Below are positions 1 through 12,063 of a stretch of DNA of 64,000 nt, in pieces (position 1 is the stretch's first letter; every line of letters starts with the position of its first letter). Source of the DNA: Artemisia argyi. Its lineage: Eukaryota > Streptophyta > Magnoliopsida > Asterales > Asteraceae. The DNA lies in assembly GCA_030686995.1 (NCBI GenBank), contig JARVZY010002393.1, positions 372,001 to 436,000 of the forward strand. Direction: 5' to 3'. A model generated the notes under the pieces. It made no database searches and was not told the DNA's origin. It saw nothing but the letters and a program-made list of their open reading frames with translations. The position numbers and the translations under genes were made by a program.

Positions 1-217
1 GAATATGTGAACACATCACTAGAAAAGTGAAAACACAGACATTGATATAGAGAGCAGATAAAAAAGCTATAGTTACTACAAATAAGTAGCACATTTTACT
101 AAACACCCATACACAACTACCAACAAACTGACGGAATGTGGTCTGCTCGAGTGCATAAACTAAAATGCAATAGATGTTTTGGACAGAGTTCTACAGCCAC
201 CATGCCAAACAAACTAA

Positions 218-238
218 CCCCGCCGCAGTGCGGCGGGG
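218..238. repeat. GC-rich hairpin, 9-bp stem
   Basis: CCCCGCCGC, loop AGT, then GCGGCGGGG, followed by CTCCTTGT 12 bp later. A near-identical hairpin at 6152-6170 is also followed by CTCCTTGT. Such GC-rich hairpins near an end recall Helitron 3' termini, though the usual CTRR end is not met. Confidence 0.5.
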
Positions 239-2013
239 GCAACCTCCTTGTATCTATTCTAATCTCCTACGTCGGCGCTATTATAATATCAAAGGTGCGA
301 ATAAAATATGATTTACCTTGGGCCGCTTTTGGTAGTCCACGTGGTTTTGTTGAGTTAGCCTACCCAGATGTTGAGCCGAAACACATGTTTTGCTTATAAC
401 GCAATATCACAAACACAGATACGTACCGAACAGGTTTTCCACCGCCTTTACCACCGCCTTTAGAAATCTATTGAAAAAAAACACAGCTGCAGTCATAATT
501 AGTTCCGCCTTAAATCTCTTCTACGATAGAGATACGTTGTATGTCTTTTTTACTATTTGTGAGATTTGTTGAATCTTTTTATAATTAAATTTAGTTGTCT
601 GTGGTGTGTGTGTCATATGTTCATACCCATTAAGGTTTAATATTAATTAAAAATTCACGATTTTCTAGTTTTCCTGTCAAGAAATAGGGTGCGGGAGCCA
701 AAAACAAGGAGGACGAAGATCAGAGTTATGAGGATTTAAACGAATCTTGGTGCGCGATTATGGTTTGTGTTTCATTTAAATCTTGGAGTTTTTACACTTC
801 CGTTGTCTTTAATAATTGATATGATTAGTAAAAAAAAAGATGAAACCTTTGTATGGTTAATTTGATTATTTGATAACAAAAACTGTAAGATTTAATTGGT
901 GACACCTTAGGAGGTGTTAAATGTTAATTTTCATTTGCGAACGGGTCAATCTTAGATGGGTTGACACTCACAGATTTGTTAGTTATGTTGACTGAGATGA
1001 TTTGTTAGGCATAAGATAAATAAAGGATCACTTTTAAAAAAAGATGATTTTAAATGTAAATTGGATTACCTTTGGGTTATGCTAATTTGTTTTAATTTGT
1101 AGTAGAAGCTTCCAAGGCTAAAATCGAAAAGTTGCAGAATGGTAGAGGTGATACGTGTTTTATGTTATAACAGAGTATGCAACTTAAATTTAGTACGGTA
1201 GAGTCATTTTAGGTGAAAATACTATACCATTATTATTTAACTAGCGTTGTTGACCTTATGAAATATAAGCCGAAACAAATAAGCTCTGTCTTCAGATGGA
1301 TTATATCTCTATGACTCATTTTTTCAGGTGTCTCCAAACCGACCAATCTATCAATGAGTAATATTGATCTTACGTTTGATGTTAGTGTTATCTGCTGCTG
1401 CGTTTTTCAGGTTGTGTGACAACTATCCTGATGCTTAATTCCTTTTTTCAGTTATCTGATCTCAAGTGACTTCGGTGCGGCTATATATGTAGCAGAAGCA
1501 GAGTTGGCCTCCACCGGAAATCCGGAATTGGTCATGGTTTGTGGGCAACGAGGGGGTTTGCGAATTTGGTACAGGTATTAATATTGCTTACGTTTTGTCA
1601 GTGTTTAAATTGGATATATGTGATTCGCAGTTGTCTGCTGATTAAACTACTGCAATTTACAAGTAGTGTTTTATATAATATAGTGTTCGTACTTCGTAAA
1701 GGTGATCATAATTTATGGAAGGTGATTGGAATTTAGTAACGCTTATGATTGTCGGTACAGGTTAGTGGACCTTATTGACATGTCCTGATAGGTAGAAAAG
1801 GGTCGATAACAGGCTACTTTCCCCACCTGGAAATTGATGTGGTGTGTGCACATGACAAATTCATAGTCATCGCTAGGTTCATATACCAGGTTGCACTTCA
1901 AGGTTTACAAAATACGAGGGGGTAGCTCCACTTTAGTTAGCGAGGTTAATCAAGCAATGGTTGTTCCAACTACTCATGTGTGTACTGCTAGACCGCACAG
2001 AGATCGGTTGACA

Positions 2014-2372
2014 GTCTGTTTGGAATTTAGGTGCTACACCAGTTCACACGCTGTTTGGGTCTTTAAGTGCTAAAACAAGGGCTGATACACAACGCTTGAT
2101 GTCTAATGTTAACAAGCAGGCAGATGTTGTGAAGGAGTAGGTATACTGTATGCCTTTTGTTAAGTCATTAGTTACAAATATGAATGCTTATTGTAATTAT
2201 ACTCGACTAGCAACCCGTGTCAAACAATACTATGATGAGTTTCACAAAGTGGGATAATTGGTTCCTTTTAATCATCATGATATTGTTGAAATGCGTTGAG
2301 TATCTTATATTTGTCAAATTCAGTAGCAAGGTTCAGTAGATGTAACCCTTGGTCTTTATGTGTAAAACCCGA
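2014..2372 (+). pseudogene. Interrupted protein-like frame, unidentified
   Basis: One plus frame runs about 120 codons with protein-like composition, including TPVHTLFGSLSAKTRADT and SLVTNMNAYCNYTRLATR. It is broken only by isolated stop codons, several of which are one C-to-T change from Gln or Arg codons, as expected of a methylated, silenced sequence. I do not recognise the family. A retroelement, an old captured gene and an ancient virus-derived insertion are all possible. Confidence 0.35.
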
Positions 2373-3950
2373 AAATCCGTAACCACATTTTTATTTGATA
2401 ATTTGAATTATAACCTAAGTTTGATAATAGATATTTGACATTTAAAACTATAGATTATACACATTAATATTATTAATCCTAAATTATACACTATAAATTA
2501 AATACTAAATAAAAATTTATCATATTCTAAACCACAAAAAATCAGCCTACACTTTTATTTCCTAAGTGGTACACATTTCTCCTTTGTTATTCTTGAGCCA
2601 AAAGTTTTGCTACTTCGCTTCCTAATTCCTACGCCCAAATGAGATAAGACCAAAGTGATTAGAACAAATATTGTATTTAAAATAGAAGATCTCTGGGTTC
2701 CTGATTTCTAGCATATTCACATGGTATTCTCAACATAAAATACATGCTTCCTCATTATCTCATTCCAATATACGGCCCTCTTCCACTCTCCTAACCAAAC
2801 CCTAATCTGCCATTAATTCCATTTGTTTAGTTCTCTAAAAAAATTCAAGAACGAGGAAGGTTTGAAGGTGCTCAGGTCGTGTGTTTCTTGGGTGAAATTG
2901 TTCCTGAGTTGTGGGTCTTGTTGGGTTCCTTTTTGGTCTCGTTAAATTCAGCCTAGAAGGTATTCCATCCTCTTTGGTTTTCAGTCCATGAGACACCATA
3001 TAATACTTGTAATCTAATATCCAAACGTGCTATACAAACTGATATAACCATACTTTAAACCTTTTTATTTGCCTCGTTAAAAACTGAATACGTTTAGCAC
3101 AAGTAAACGCCTCATAAAATCATGAAACTATAATGTGTATGTGTCGACCTTTGCTTCTGTTTTTGGCCATGCGAATCAGTCATTATACTCGCCTGTAAAT
3201 CTGGTGTGGTAACCCTATTATGCTCATTAACAAGTGACTTAAAACCTGGAAATAAACTCAAGAAATAAGTATGGGGCGTATGCTTTAATGCGTGGGTCTA
3301 GGGCCTGTTTTGATGTGAGTTTATGTTATTTTATGTGATCTATATTGGCTCGTTAGTTTGTGTTTGATTGAGTAACATGTGTGTGTCGACATAGGACTGT
3401 ATATAAGTGTAAGTGTGCGTGTTTAAACGCTACCAAAAAGGGTTGTGTTTTGATTATGAAATTGATTAAGGGTTTGTGCCATAATGTTATGTGAATGCTG
3501 TCCAGAAATTAAGGTCGAGTTCAAGAGGGTGTAAATTGATTATACCAACATGTTTCTAAGTAGTTATTGAGTCTAAAACTATATTCATGAAGTATAGTTT
3601 CTGGATAAATAAGTCTTGTAGTCTTTAGAGGTCGGAAGGCAAACTTTTTTATTTTTAGAAATTTGTGTGTCAAACTGTGTTTTGGAGTATGGAAATTCAG
3701 TCGGGTTCCAGGATTTTTAATTTAATATCTGTAACGATTTATGACCCCAATTTTTTGCAGAATAATATTTGATATGTTTATCAATTACTGTAAATTTTAT
3801 AGATTTTTCTTAAGTGTGTAACTGGTTTAATTAATTACAAACTTTCTGGGTGTTTCAGCAGTTTATTTTCTGGACAGTCGTGTAAAGAGTGATTTTTATT
3901 GTGTGCTTGTACTAATGAATAAAATCTGGAAAAATTCTGGAAAATACTTA

Positions 3951-4428
3951 CGCTGCGTTCTCGAGTTTTTCTAGGTGGGAATAGAAATGATGTGAAAAGA
4001 AGAGAAAAGAAATGAAAAGGAAAGGAAAGAAAGTTGATTTTATATTTCGTGTTCTTGAGTTGAAATGAAAGGAAAGGAAATGAAATAATGTTGTGTTCTC
4101 GAGTTGGGAAGAAAAGAAAGAAAAAGAGACATAATTACATTTATGCACTTTTAGATATGTTCATTTTATCATAAGAGTCGAATATGAGTAAATATTGAAA
4201 GTTATATTGGTCATTATATACTAAATAGTGCGAGTGTAAAATACTTTCCGTCCAAATCCGCCCATATTTGGGCGGAAAATTCTTATACGAAAATAACTAG
4301 AATTTTTCTATCATTTCCTTCCTGTTTCCTTTCCTTTCTGTCCAAAAAAAACTCGAGAACACAATAAAATTTCAATTTCCTATCATTTCTTTTCCTTTCC
4401 TTTTAAAAAATAACTCGAGAACGGAGCA
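3951..4428. mobile_element. MITE, 478 bp, TTA target duplication
   Basis: The ends are CGCTGCGTTCTCGAG and, reverse-complemented, TGCTCCGTTCTCGAG. TTA flanks both sides (3948-3950, 4429-4431). The arms are GGAAAGGAAAG-rich on one side and CTTTCC-rich on the other, and GTTCTCGAGTT recurs within them, so the whole element can fold back. It splits the surrounding LTR. Confidence 0.8.
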
Positions 4429-5748
4429 TTAAGATATATATGTATCACTGGATAAAATTATATAATTAAATGAGCTTATTTGAGGTGTTTTAAAAATCAT
4501 AAGAATCGTACCTGGTTTATATAAGAACCCTGAATTTAAGTAAGTAATTAATTATAACACTTGTAAACCTAATATTGGTGTATTTGGAACCTAAATAAGA
4601 TAAATATCATTCTGAAGTCTTATAACTTATGTTTTGATTATTAATCGTTGTTAACCTTTAACTTTGGCATATTAGCATTTTTACCCTAAACTTTGATTAA
4701 TTATGAATTCTACCTAAAAGTTCCACAAATAGAATAAAACCCTAAATGTGTTAACATGGATTTCAATAAACATTTAAATCAGTAATGAGATTATAAAATG
4801 AATAAACCTAAAAGTTCCATAAATAGAATAAAACCCTAAAAGTTCCATTAATTATGAATTCTACCTAAAAGTTCCATAAATAGAATAAAACCCTAAAAGT
4901 CCTTAATCTATTTATTCTCTAAGATTTCTCATGACTTTCTTTAACATCTTTTGATTATTTAACTTCAAATTTTGAACCTTTTTTACGAACCCTTTTGCTA
5001 TTATGAACCTTTGATTTGAACCTCATGATATGAATCTTTGATTTGGACCTTTGGCTTGAACCATTGCTATGATCCCTTTGTATGATCCATATCTTATCGA
5101 TCCATTTCTGTTATGATTTGCTTGATATTTTGTTATATGCTATATTCCATTTCTTATAGCATTCCTATGCCCTATTTGTTGCCCATTATTTTTGTAGCCA
5201 GTCATGGGGAGTCCATGGCCTTGCCACTGATGCACCAGTGGTTTTGACACTATCTGTGGAGGTGGGTTTTTGTCCACAGCGTTCCGTATTATGCTATAGC
5301 TATTCAGGCCTATATTTATTATTGTATATATTTACTTAGCCTAGAGCTTTGTGCATATATATCTGTTTTGCAGGGAGCGTATGGATGCATCCTATGTACT
5401 TAGTTATGATTTGTTTTAGTGATGGACTAGTGTGTGCAATACACCCCATTCACTTCTGGTACATTGTGAGCTAGCTACTCCATGTACAACTTACTATATT
5501 ATGACATATGTTTGCACTTGGGCATTTCCTTATTATGATTATTAACCGTTTCATATCCCTTGCTATGTTTTCTTTATCTTATACGTCATATTATTTCGAT
5601 ATCTTGTTCAGCAGGTTCTTGTGGTTCCGTTTCACTTATCAGTTCCTTTTACTTCTTATTGTGACTTATATCGTTCTCATTCGACAAATTCTCATGATTT
5701 CATTTCTATACTCTTTTACTTTAGATATCTTTTGTATATATCTGTTCA

Positions 5749-5788
5749 CTGAGCTTTTTAAGCTCAGCCGCATTTCTTTTCCTGCGGC
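5749..5788 (+). repeat. Conserved twin hairpin in family C LTR (copy 1)
   Basis: Two adjacent stem-loops, CTGAGC..GCTCAG and GCCGCA..TGCGGC, are preserved in all three copies of this LTR family (14648-14688 and, inverted, 62738-62777) although the sequence around them has diverged. Confidence 0.7.
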
Positions 5789-6151
5789 AGGTTTTAAGAG
5801 GGAAGCTGAGATTTGAGTGAAGAGTACTTAGGAGCTCTTAGTGGACTACACTGTTGATAGCTTCCCATGGATTAGAGTTGGACTTAAGAGTTCTCCTTTT
5901 AGACTTAGTTTGTATCTTAGTTTAGATGTTGTTACGTTCAGACTTAATATTTCATTAATTTCCTTAGAATACCTTTATAACCTTTGTAACCATTGTATTA
6001 TTAAAGTCTTTCGCTTGCTTATGTTCTGATTTGACCCCATAATGTTACACTTTAACCCTTTTCGGGTTGGGGTGTTACATTATGTGAAGTTCAATGATTT
6101 TGCACATGTTGTATAAGCAGGTTCACATGGTGAGTGACTTTGGTGCAAAAA

Positions 6152-6170
6152 CCCGCCGCAACGCGGCGGG
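6152..6170. repeat. GC-rich hairpin, 8-bp stem
   Basis: CCCGCCGC, loop AAC, then GCGGCGGG, with CTCCTTGT downstream, as at 218-238. Confidence 0.5.
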
Positions 6171-6669
6171 GCCTTCTCCTTGTTGTTATACAAAAACCGA
6201 ATTGTTTATTTTGTGTACACACAATTATGTTGTAAAAATGGCACTGAAATTAACTTAATAATCACCCAAAAATCACGAATAATCAACCAAGAATTAGCAC
6301 TAATTAGTCTTGAGATCATCTCCCAAATTCACGACTTCCTTTTTATGACAATCCCTCATTTACTTCTCCTTTAAGTCGTGTATTCTCCCATCTTCCCGAC
6401 TTTGATACGACGAAAAAAAAAGGAGAGAAAAGAAAAAAAAAACGCCATCAAACAACAAACCGATCCATCTTATTCTCCAAAAAATCATAAGGCTAAAAAA
6501 GAAGGTCGTTTGAAGAAGTTTTGATCGTAGGGATTTGGTTCGTGGGCTGTTCGTTCGTATTACTTCTTTGATTCTTGTTTCGTTCCTCTAATATGGTACA
6601 AAGGTAAACCCTATCTCCGTCTCGATGTTCTCCTTTGACTAACATGATACGCATTATATATATATACCC

Positions 6670-6829
6670 ATGTTGCAAAAAACGGTCTACAAGGCCTTGT
6701 AATCGCCGATTCCAAGCTACAAGGTCCTGGAACTTGGAGACATTTACAAGGAAGTCGGCCGATTAATCGGCTAAAAAACGCAACTCGTCCCTCGACCGCC
6801 TCAGGACCGATTCACGATTTTTGCAACAT
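6670..6829. mobile_element. Small TIR element (MITE), 160 bp, in TA repeat
   Basis: Perfect 12-bp terminal inverted repeats, ATGTTGCAAAAA and TTTTTGCAACAT, enclose a relatively GC-rich core with CGGCCGATTAATCGGC. TA repeats lie on both sides, so the target duplication cannot be told from the repeat itself. Confidence 0.6.

Positions 6830-6831
<2 letters not shown>

Positions 6832-6914
<83 letters not shown>
6832..6914. repeat. (TA)n microsatellite, about 83 bp
   Basis: Uninterrupted TA dinucleotide repeat lying between two small MITEs. Confidence 0.98.
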
Positions 6915-6915
<1 letters not shown>

Positions 6916-7103
6916 TTTGGATCAAATGAGAAACATAATTAAGATGAGAAGAATGAGAAGAAACTACAACCACAAATATTAGATGCACCCATAAAAAATA
7001 GATGCATCTCCTATTATTTCTCTTTTCATATTTGAAATATGTGGCTATAATTTTTTCTCACTCTTCTCATTTCATTAATTCTTCTCACTAAATTCATACT
7101 CTA
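6915..7103. mobile_element. MITE with long inverted arms, about 190 bp
   Basis: The left arm (GATGAGAAGAATGAGAAG, then ACAACCACAAATATT) pairs imperfectly with the right arm (ATATGTGGCTATAA, then CACTCTTCTCATTTC). TA repeats flank both ends. There is no coding capacity. Confidence 0.55.
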
Positions 7104-7329
7104 TATATATATATATTAAAGACTAAATTTTGCCGTTCGTCCCTAAACTTGTCGAAATTTGCGCGTTTCGTCCTTAAACTTTTTTTTTTTTGCATTTTCG
7201 TCCCTGAACTCTTCAAAAATCGCGCGGTTGGTCCCTAAACTTTTTTTTGACTGATGGACGTTATTTCTGGCCGTTAAATGCCTTGTGAAGTTACTTAAAT
7301 GCCCTTCTCATATAACAAACACGCAATTG

Positions 7330-7373
<44 letters not shown>
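7330..7373 (+). repeat. Poly(A), 44 nt
   Basis: Uninterrupted A tract just inside the left inverted repeat of the Mutator-like element. No retroposon ends were recognised around it. Confidence 0.95.
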
Positions 7374-7374
<1 letters not shown>

Positions 7375-8711
7375 ATGTGCTGGCAATGTGAAATCCTTAG
7401 GGTTCTTCAACATCCCATCTCCTTCAATCTCACACCATAATAACCCAAACCCATTATCCGTACCTTTAATTGGTGGTTGAAAACACTTATGGCTCATTTG
7501 ACCCATTCAACCCGTTTCGTTTTAGCCTAGTTTCACATGTCGCCCACAACGATTGAAAAATATCTGCTTTAAAATTGTCCCGTCAAATAATCTGCAATGA
7601 TCACCAATTCGCCATCACAGAAACCATTATTTTCGATTTTAATGAACAAATGTTCCTTGTCTTCAACTCAAACCCATCAATAACTGTTCACCTACAAACT
7701 GAGTCAACAACAATGAAAAGCTATTTGACTTTTGATTTAGACGGATAACTTTCCAGAAGGCGATTTCAATAATAAATTTTATTAAACGGTATTACGTTGG
7801 TCATGACTCTAAATTTGAGCTTGATAATGTGGTGGTAGCAAGGAGCCGATGGTGCTGACAAAAATCAAAATTAAAAAACATGATCGATGTGATCAACTAA
7901 TTAGCTGTTATGAAAGTGAACTTACATCGGCTTTGCGTTCAAAAATCAAACTTTTTGATTAGGTGGGTTTTCAGCGTTTAAAAATCAAACTTCTATGTTT
8001 GGATTTGCTTCTGGATTAGGTGGGTTTTCAGGGTTTCGTATTCCAACACGAATTCAAGGTGAAGATGAGGAACATGATGGCGTATCAGATAAGCCGTCCT
8101 CTGCTTCCTCGGATTCTCGTCATTGATTCACATTCATCCTCTCACAAAACAGTAAAGTGAATTTTGGTGTGGCGATACACGGAATAATTTCGCATCAGTG
8201 ACCTAACTGACATTTAGTGTGCGTGATCTTCTTGTTTAGGTGTTAGGTTGCACCTTATTGTCATGATTGATGTGAGCTTCAAGTAAGATGGCTTCAATGA
8301 TTTAGATAGTACTGTTAGTAAGATGTCTTGTGTTAAAAGATGCATAGTTTTAGTTTTATATCCATAAAGTATAACTTGCAGTGTTGGCATATTATGCAAT
8401 ACTTGTAGTAAGAAACCACAACAGCAACAATTCCCAATCCCGCCGGAGCGGGGTATAGGGGAGGTACGATGTAGAAATGAAGTCTGTCTAGTACTCTAGT
8501 GGAGTGAGCATGGAGGATATGTTTGTTCAAAATAGAACTTTTAGTTTTACACGCATAAAGTTCAACTTGCGAGGTGGGTAAACAGTGAAGATAAGTTTGC
8601 GGTGAAACCTGTCCTTTGTGTATGGTTGAAACAACCCGGCCCACACAGGTTGAAATGGTCAGGGCCAGGTGGTTGATCCACAAACACTTCTTTGTCAATT
8701 ATTTTAAATAA

Positions 8712-8880
8712 GAGGTATGCTACATCCACATAAAATTCTTACAAAAAACTCTCACTCGGTGACGTGTCAGCGGGTGATTGGTTTTTAGTGAGATGTGGAA
8801 CCCACTAAAAACCAATCATCCGATAACACGTCAGCGAGTGGGAGTTTTTGTGGGGATTCTATGTGGATGTAGCAAAATCC
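8712..8880. mobile_element. Mutator-type fold-back MITE, 169 bp
   Basis: The two halves are inverted copies of each other almost along the full length, sharing TGCTACATCCACATA, GACGTGT and TGATTGGTTTTTAGTG. A perfect 9-bp duplication TTTAAATAA flanks it (8703-8711, 8881-8889). It has no coding capacity and sits inside the larger Mutator-like element, so it inserted later. Confidence 0.9.
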
Positions 8881-9244
8881 TTTAAATAAATGTTACAATA
8901 ACTAGTTTGTCAAGTGAAATTACAATATAAATATCATTACAAATATAGAACTAAACCTTTGGATGGAGCGGACTAGGAGGTTCTATGTAGCTAAAATTAA
9001 CTTTTCCCAACTTTTGACCCGTTTGATACCTTATCTAACCAGTTCCCCGTTTAGCTAAATACTTCTTTGAGCCGTTTGAGATATAGCACTGCCAAGATCG
9101 GCTCACTTATAAGTTAATATAAGTTGAAAATGCCACATCTAACCAAACTGGTTTGGAATTGACAAGTAATATAAACAAATCGATTCACCATGTAGCTACA
9201 AATGTTTGAACTGTATAAAGATGACTGATAAGAAAAACACAGAC

Positions 9245-9387
9245 CTGTATGGCATGTTGTAGCTATCATCTGAAGGTCGCGAACTATATTGCTTTTCCCA
9301 ATCATCAAAACCTGGATCTGTCTGCATCCTATGTCTCTCTCTACTGAAGTCACCATCCTCGGACACATTTCTGTTTCCTTGAAAGCG
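9245..9387 (-). pseudogene. Captured exon-like fragment, charged protein
   Basis: On minus, a 143-bp block lies between an AG at 9389-9388 and a GTCTGT donor at 9244. It reads 47 open codons of hydrophilic sequence with phrases such as NVSEDGDFSRERHRM, GFDDWEKQYSS and PSDDSYNMPYR. The composition is that of a real exon of an RNA-processing-type protein, but I cannot name the family. Its orientation is opposite to the acyltransferase fragment in the same element, so it was probably captured separately. Confidence 0.5.
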
Positions 9388-9647
9388 CTCCCAACAGTGC
9401 AACTAATATGAAATTTAACTCCAAATATTTTTGCTACAGCTATGGGTGGGTCCCGTTCCCATTTTCTAAAGTGTGGAACCAAATTCCTCATCAGAATCAA
9501 AAAATAATTCACTCCGCTAAAATTGCATTGTTATGACTGCTTGATCAAAATACTGGAAAATTCATATGACCAAAATCATGAGATGACAGGAACATCTCCC
9601 TGTTTAGCCCGTTCTGTGGTCTTTAGTTTGGGCACTCATACGGTCCT

Positions 9648-9790
9648 TTTTGCATTTTTTTTTTGTAAGACAACCTCACACACACAACTAAACTACACAT
9701 ACTCACACATGACATCAATCTCAAATTTATCCCTCACAGGAATTGAACCCACTGTTTTGGAGCGGAATAGAAACCAATACACCATGAGCT
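9648..9790 (-). mobile_element. SINE-like element
   Basis: On minus the sequence has a Pol III box-B-like GGTTCAATTCC (rc of 9738-9748), followed by a T/G-rich body and ending in TTGTCTTAC plus a short poly(A). This arrangement fits a tRNA-derived SINE. I found no clear target duplication, so the ends are approximate. Confidence 0.45.
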
Positions 9791-10128
9791 TCAATGTTCA
9801 GGAATGGTTCTAGGATTTAACGCTTGTGGTCAACCGAATCAGGTTTAGAATAGATAGGTTGGTGTGGGTTTTATAAATTCTCACCAGCTGCGAGTAACAA
9901 AATTTAACTTGACTAAAAAGTGAATGATGTAACAACAAAGGTTTGGAACGTAGAAATTGCAGGCAGATTATGGATATACTCATAAACCTAACTGAGCATA
10001 GAAACTTATTAGACTCCGATAAATTTTTATCCTCATGTGAAAGAAATTTTAATATGTGTCCATTTAATATAGAATCTTATAGTCTTCAGATATGAATATT
10101 TATCTTGATGGTCACTTTTATGTTGTAG

Positions 10129-10326
10129 GTGGAGATATTGGATGGGTGAAAGACAAGAAAACCACTGGCAGTGGAGACAGTGACAAAGTGCTTTTAATTG
10201 ATGATGTCATACTGAGAAGCTAGGTAATTTACTTATTACATTCCTTTAACAGTTAAAGCTATTAATTGTCACAAATGGTAGAAGGATGAAAGAAATGGTG
10301 GAACGGTGACATTGTTGTCAATTAAC

Positions 10327-10422
<96 letters not shown>

Positions 10423-10790
10423 TGTATGCAGTGGTGAAAGTATTGCCTCAGGCTGTTCCAGCTGTTACACCTGATGATGCTAGCAAACTCTTCCATTTAT
10501 CACGAGAAAATGGTCTGGCAGTGGTTCTAGTTACAGTCAAGGTATGTTTTCTGTTGCCAGTGATTATATATAGAGGGAAAAGGGACATATGTTTTCTATG
10601 TATTGCTTCAAACCTACTAATATTATCGTAGCTTGAATGCTATTAGACTGCCTAGTTAAGTCAAGAATAGTCCATGATCCCAGTTCTTTTGAACTTTTGC
10701 CGATACTTTGCTGTTGTATTTCAGGAACTGGTGCGACACTTGATGCTAAGACAACAAGTGCAGTGATTTATGCATTTATACGGTCAAAGA
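10129..10790 (+). pseudogene. Captured multi-exon gene fragment, unidentified
   Basis: Three blocks with intron-like borders lie in order. 10129-10223 follows an AG and precedes GTAATT (reads GDIGWVKDKKTTGSGDSDK). 10432-10541 follows TATGCAG and precedes GTATGTTT (reads KVLPQAVPAVTPDDASKLF and ENGLAVVLVTVK). A third starts at 10725 after TTTCAG. The second joins the third in phase 0. A long TA repeat occupies the would-be intron between the first two. A stop closes the first block (TAG at 10221) and the third a few codons in. I do not recognise the product; it is probably a genomic fragment taken in by the surrounding Mutator-like element. Confidence 0.5.
10331..10419. repeat. (TA)n microsatellite, about 89 bp
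   Basis: Uninterrupted TA repeat inside the Mutator-like element, in what was probably an intron of a captured gene. Confidence 0.98.
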
Positions 10791-12063
10791 CCCATTGTGG
10801 CTGTATATAGACTTTGGAAATATACTTTGGAGCTCCATCCCCTTCCCACAAAACCACACCAGGCCAAAAGAGGTTATAACAAAAAGCAACGACTCCCTTG
10901 GAACCTGAACAACACGATATATTCACATTTAAGCATAAGAAAAAGAGAGCTTTTACATGCAATACATAACAAGACTAAAAGAAGTCGTAAATATTATTAA
11001 GCTACCTCACGACCCAAAATGAACGTCTTGTTTTGGAAGAGTGTTTTACAGGCTTTAGTTTCTTCATCATCTTCACTCCCAAAAGCAACATTTACAACAA
11101 GGTTCGTCACTGCACCTGGTTCATTCCTAGGAAGTAGGTAATGTTCGTCATTTGTTCCATTTGTCCGGTCTTTCGCATCAACATACCTTGTCAAATCATA
11201 TAAATATACATAAATTATCAAATATATTACATCTCTAAAAACAACACACTCAAATATAGTGATGTATATAGCAAGTTCAAAGACACTCAAATATGATTTG
11301 GACTCGCATTAAAAATAAGCACCTTGCAGCTAACTGGAGTGTTTAGATATCTAAACCATCTGATTTGTTCTATATTTGCACAAGTATTAAATTGATAGCT
11401 GGATTACAAACGTATTTGTTTACTTTTGAGGTCGATGCTTGTAAACAGGTGTTGCAAAAAAGTGTGAAGAAGTCAGAATCATAAGTGACAAAATCATAAG
11501 AGCAAATGAGGCTAGTTTGGTCAAGTGGACAAAAGTCAATACCATCCATACGAATAAAGCGAGGGCTGTGAATGAGAATTTTTGGTGTCGTGAGTACGGT
11601 ATCGTGAACTTGACTTGAAAAAAACAATGTACTTAAAATATATAGGACGCACTAGCTTGTTCTTTGTAAACAGTATGTAATCTGAATGATGTTAAGAGTC
11701 GCTAGGTACTGGAAATGAGCATCCATACGAAGAAAGTGAGGGCGCTTACTTACCTGCAAATCGCCATAACTTATCACATTGGCATTTACTTCTATCCTAC
11801 CCGCAGGTTGTCAATGTATGGAGACCCCGATGCATCCACGGAAAAGCTATTTGTGCAGACCGTGGACAGCCAATACAGTATAAATGCCACTCCCTGCTTT
11901 AGAGACCATGGCTAGTAGCGATGTGACAAACCGAATTTCAGTCGCTTTGTTTAAAAGGTTAATGCATAAGGTATTGATTTTTTGTATGATAGTGTCCAGA
12001 GTCATCAAGCTAAGGTTGATGTGACAACCTTCTCTCAGCAAAATAAAGTTTAGTAACTTCACA

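Larger units (their letters stand above)
1..3491. other. Unassigned decayed DNA
   Basis: There is no intact gene. Short exon-like stretches with TTTCAG-type acceptors occur at 1320-1560, and a longer interrupted protein-like frame at about 2014-2372. A strong GC-rich hairpin is at 218-238. 2370-2560 is very AT-rich. 2780-2960 resembles a plant 5' leader (AAACCCTAA, CT-rich) with no coding frame after it. Confidence 0.4.
3492..6079 (+). mobile_element. Probable solo LTR, family C, copy 1
   Basis: The 3' end reads TCGGGTTGGGGTGTTACA, shared with copies at 14998 and, inverted, at 62460. TTATG follows the end at 6080-6084, and the same TTATG precedes a TG at 3492, giving a candidate 5-bp target duplication and a 2.1 kb LTR once the internal MITE is removed. 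No primer-binding site follows the 3' end, so this is a solo LTR. The 5' limit is tentative; the 3' end is solid. Confidence 0.6.

Noticed and set aside
10269..10496. Open frame of repeated Tyr-Ile on minus
   Set aside because: It is a translation of the TA microsatellite.
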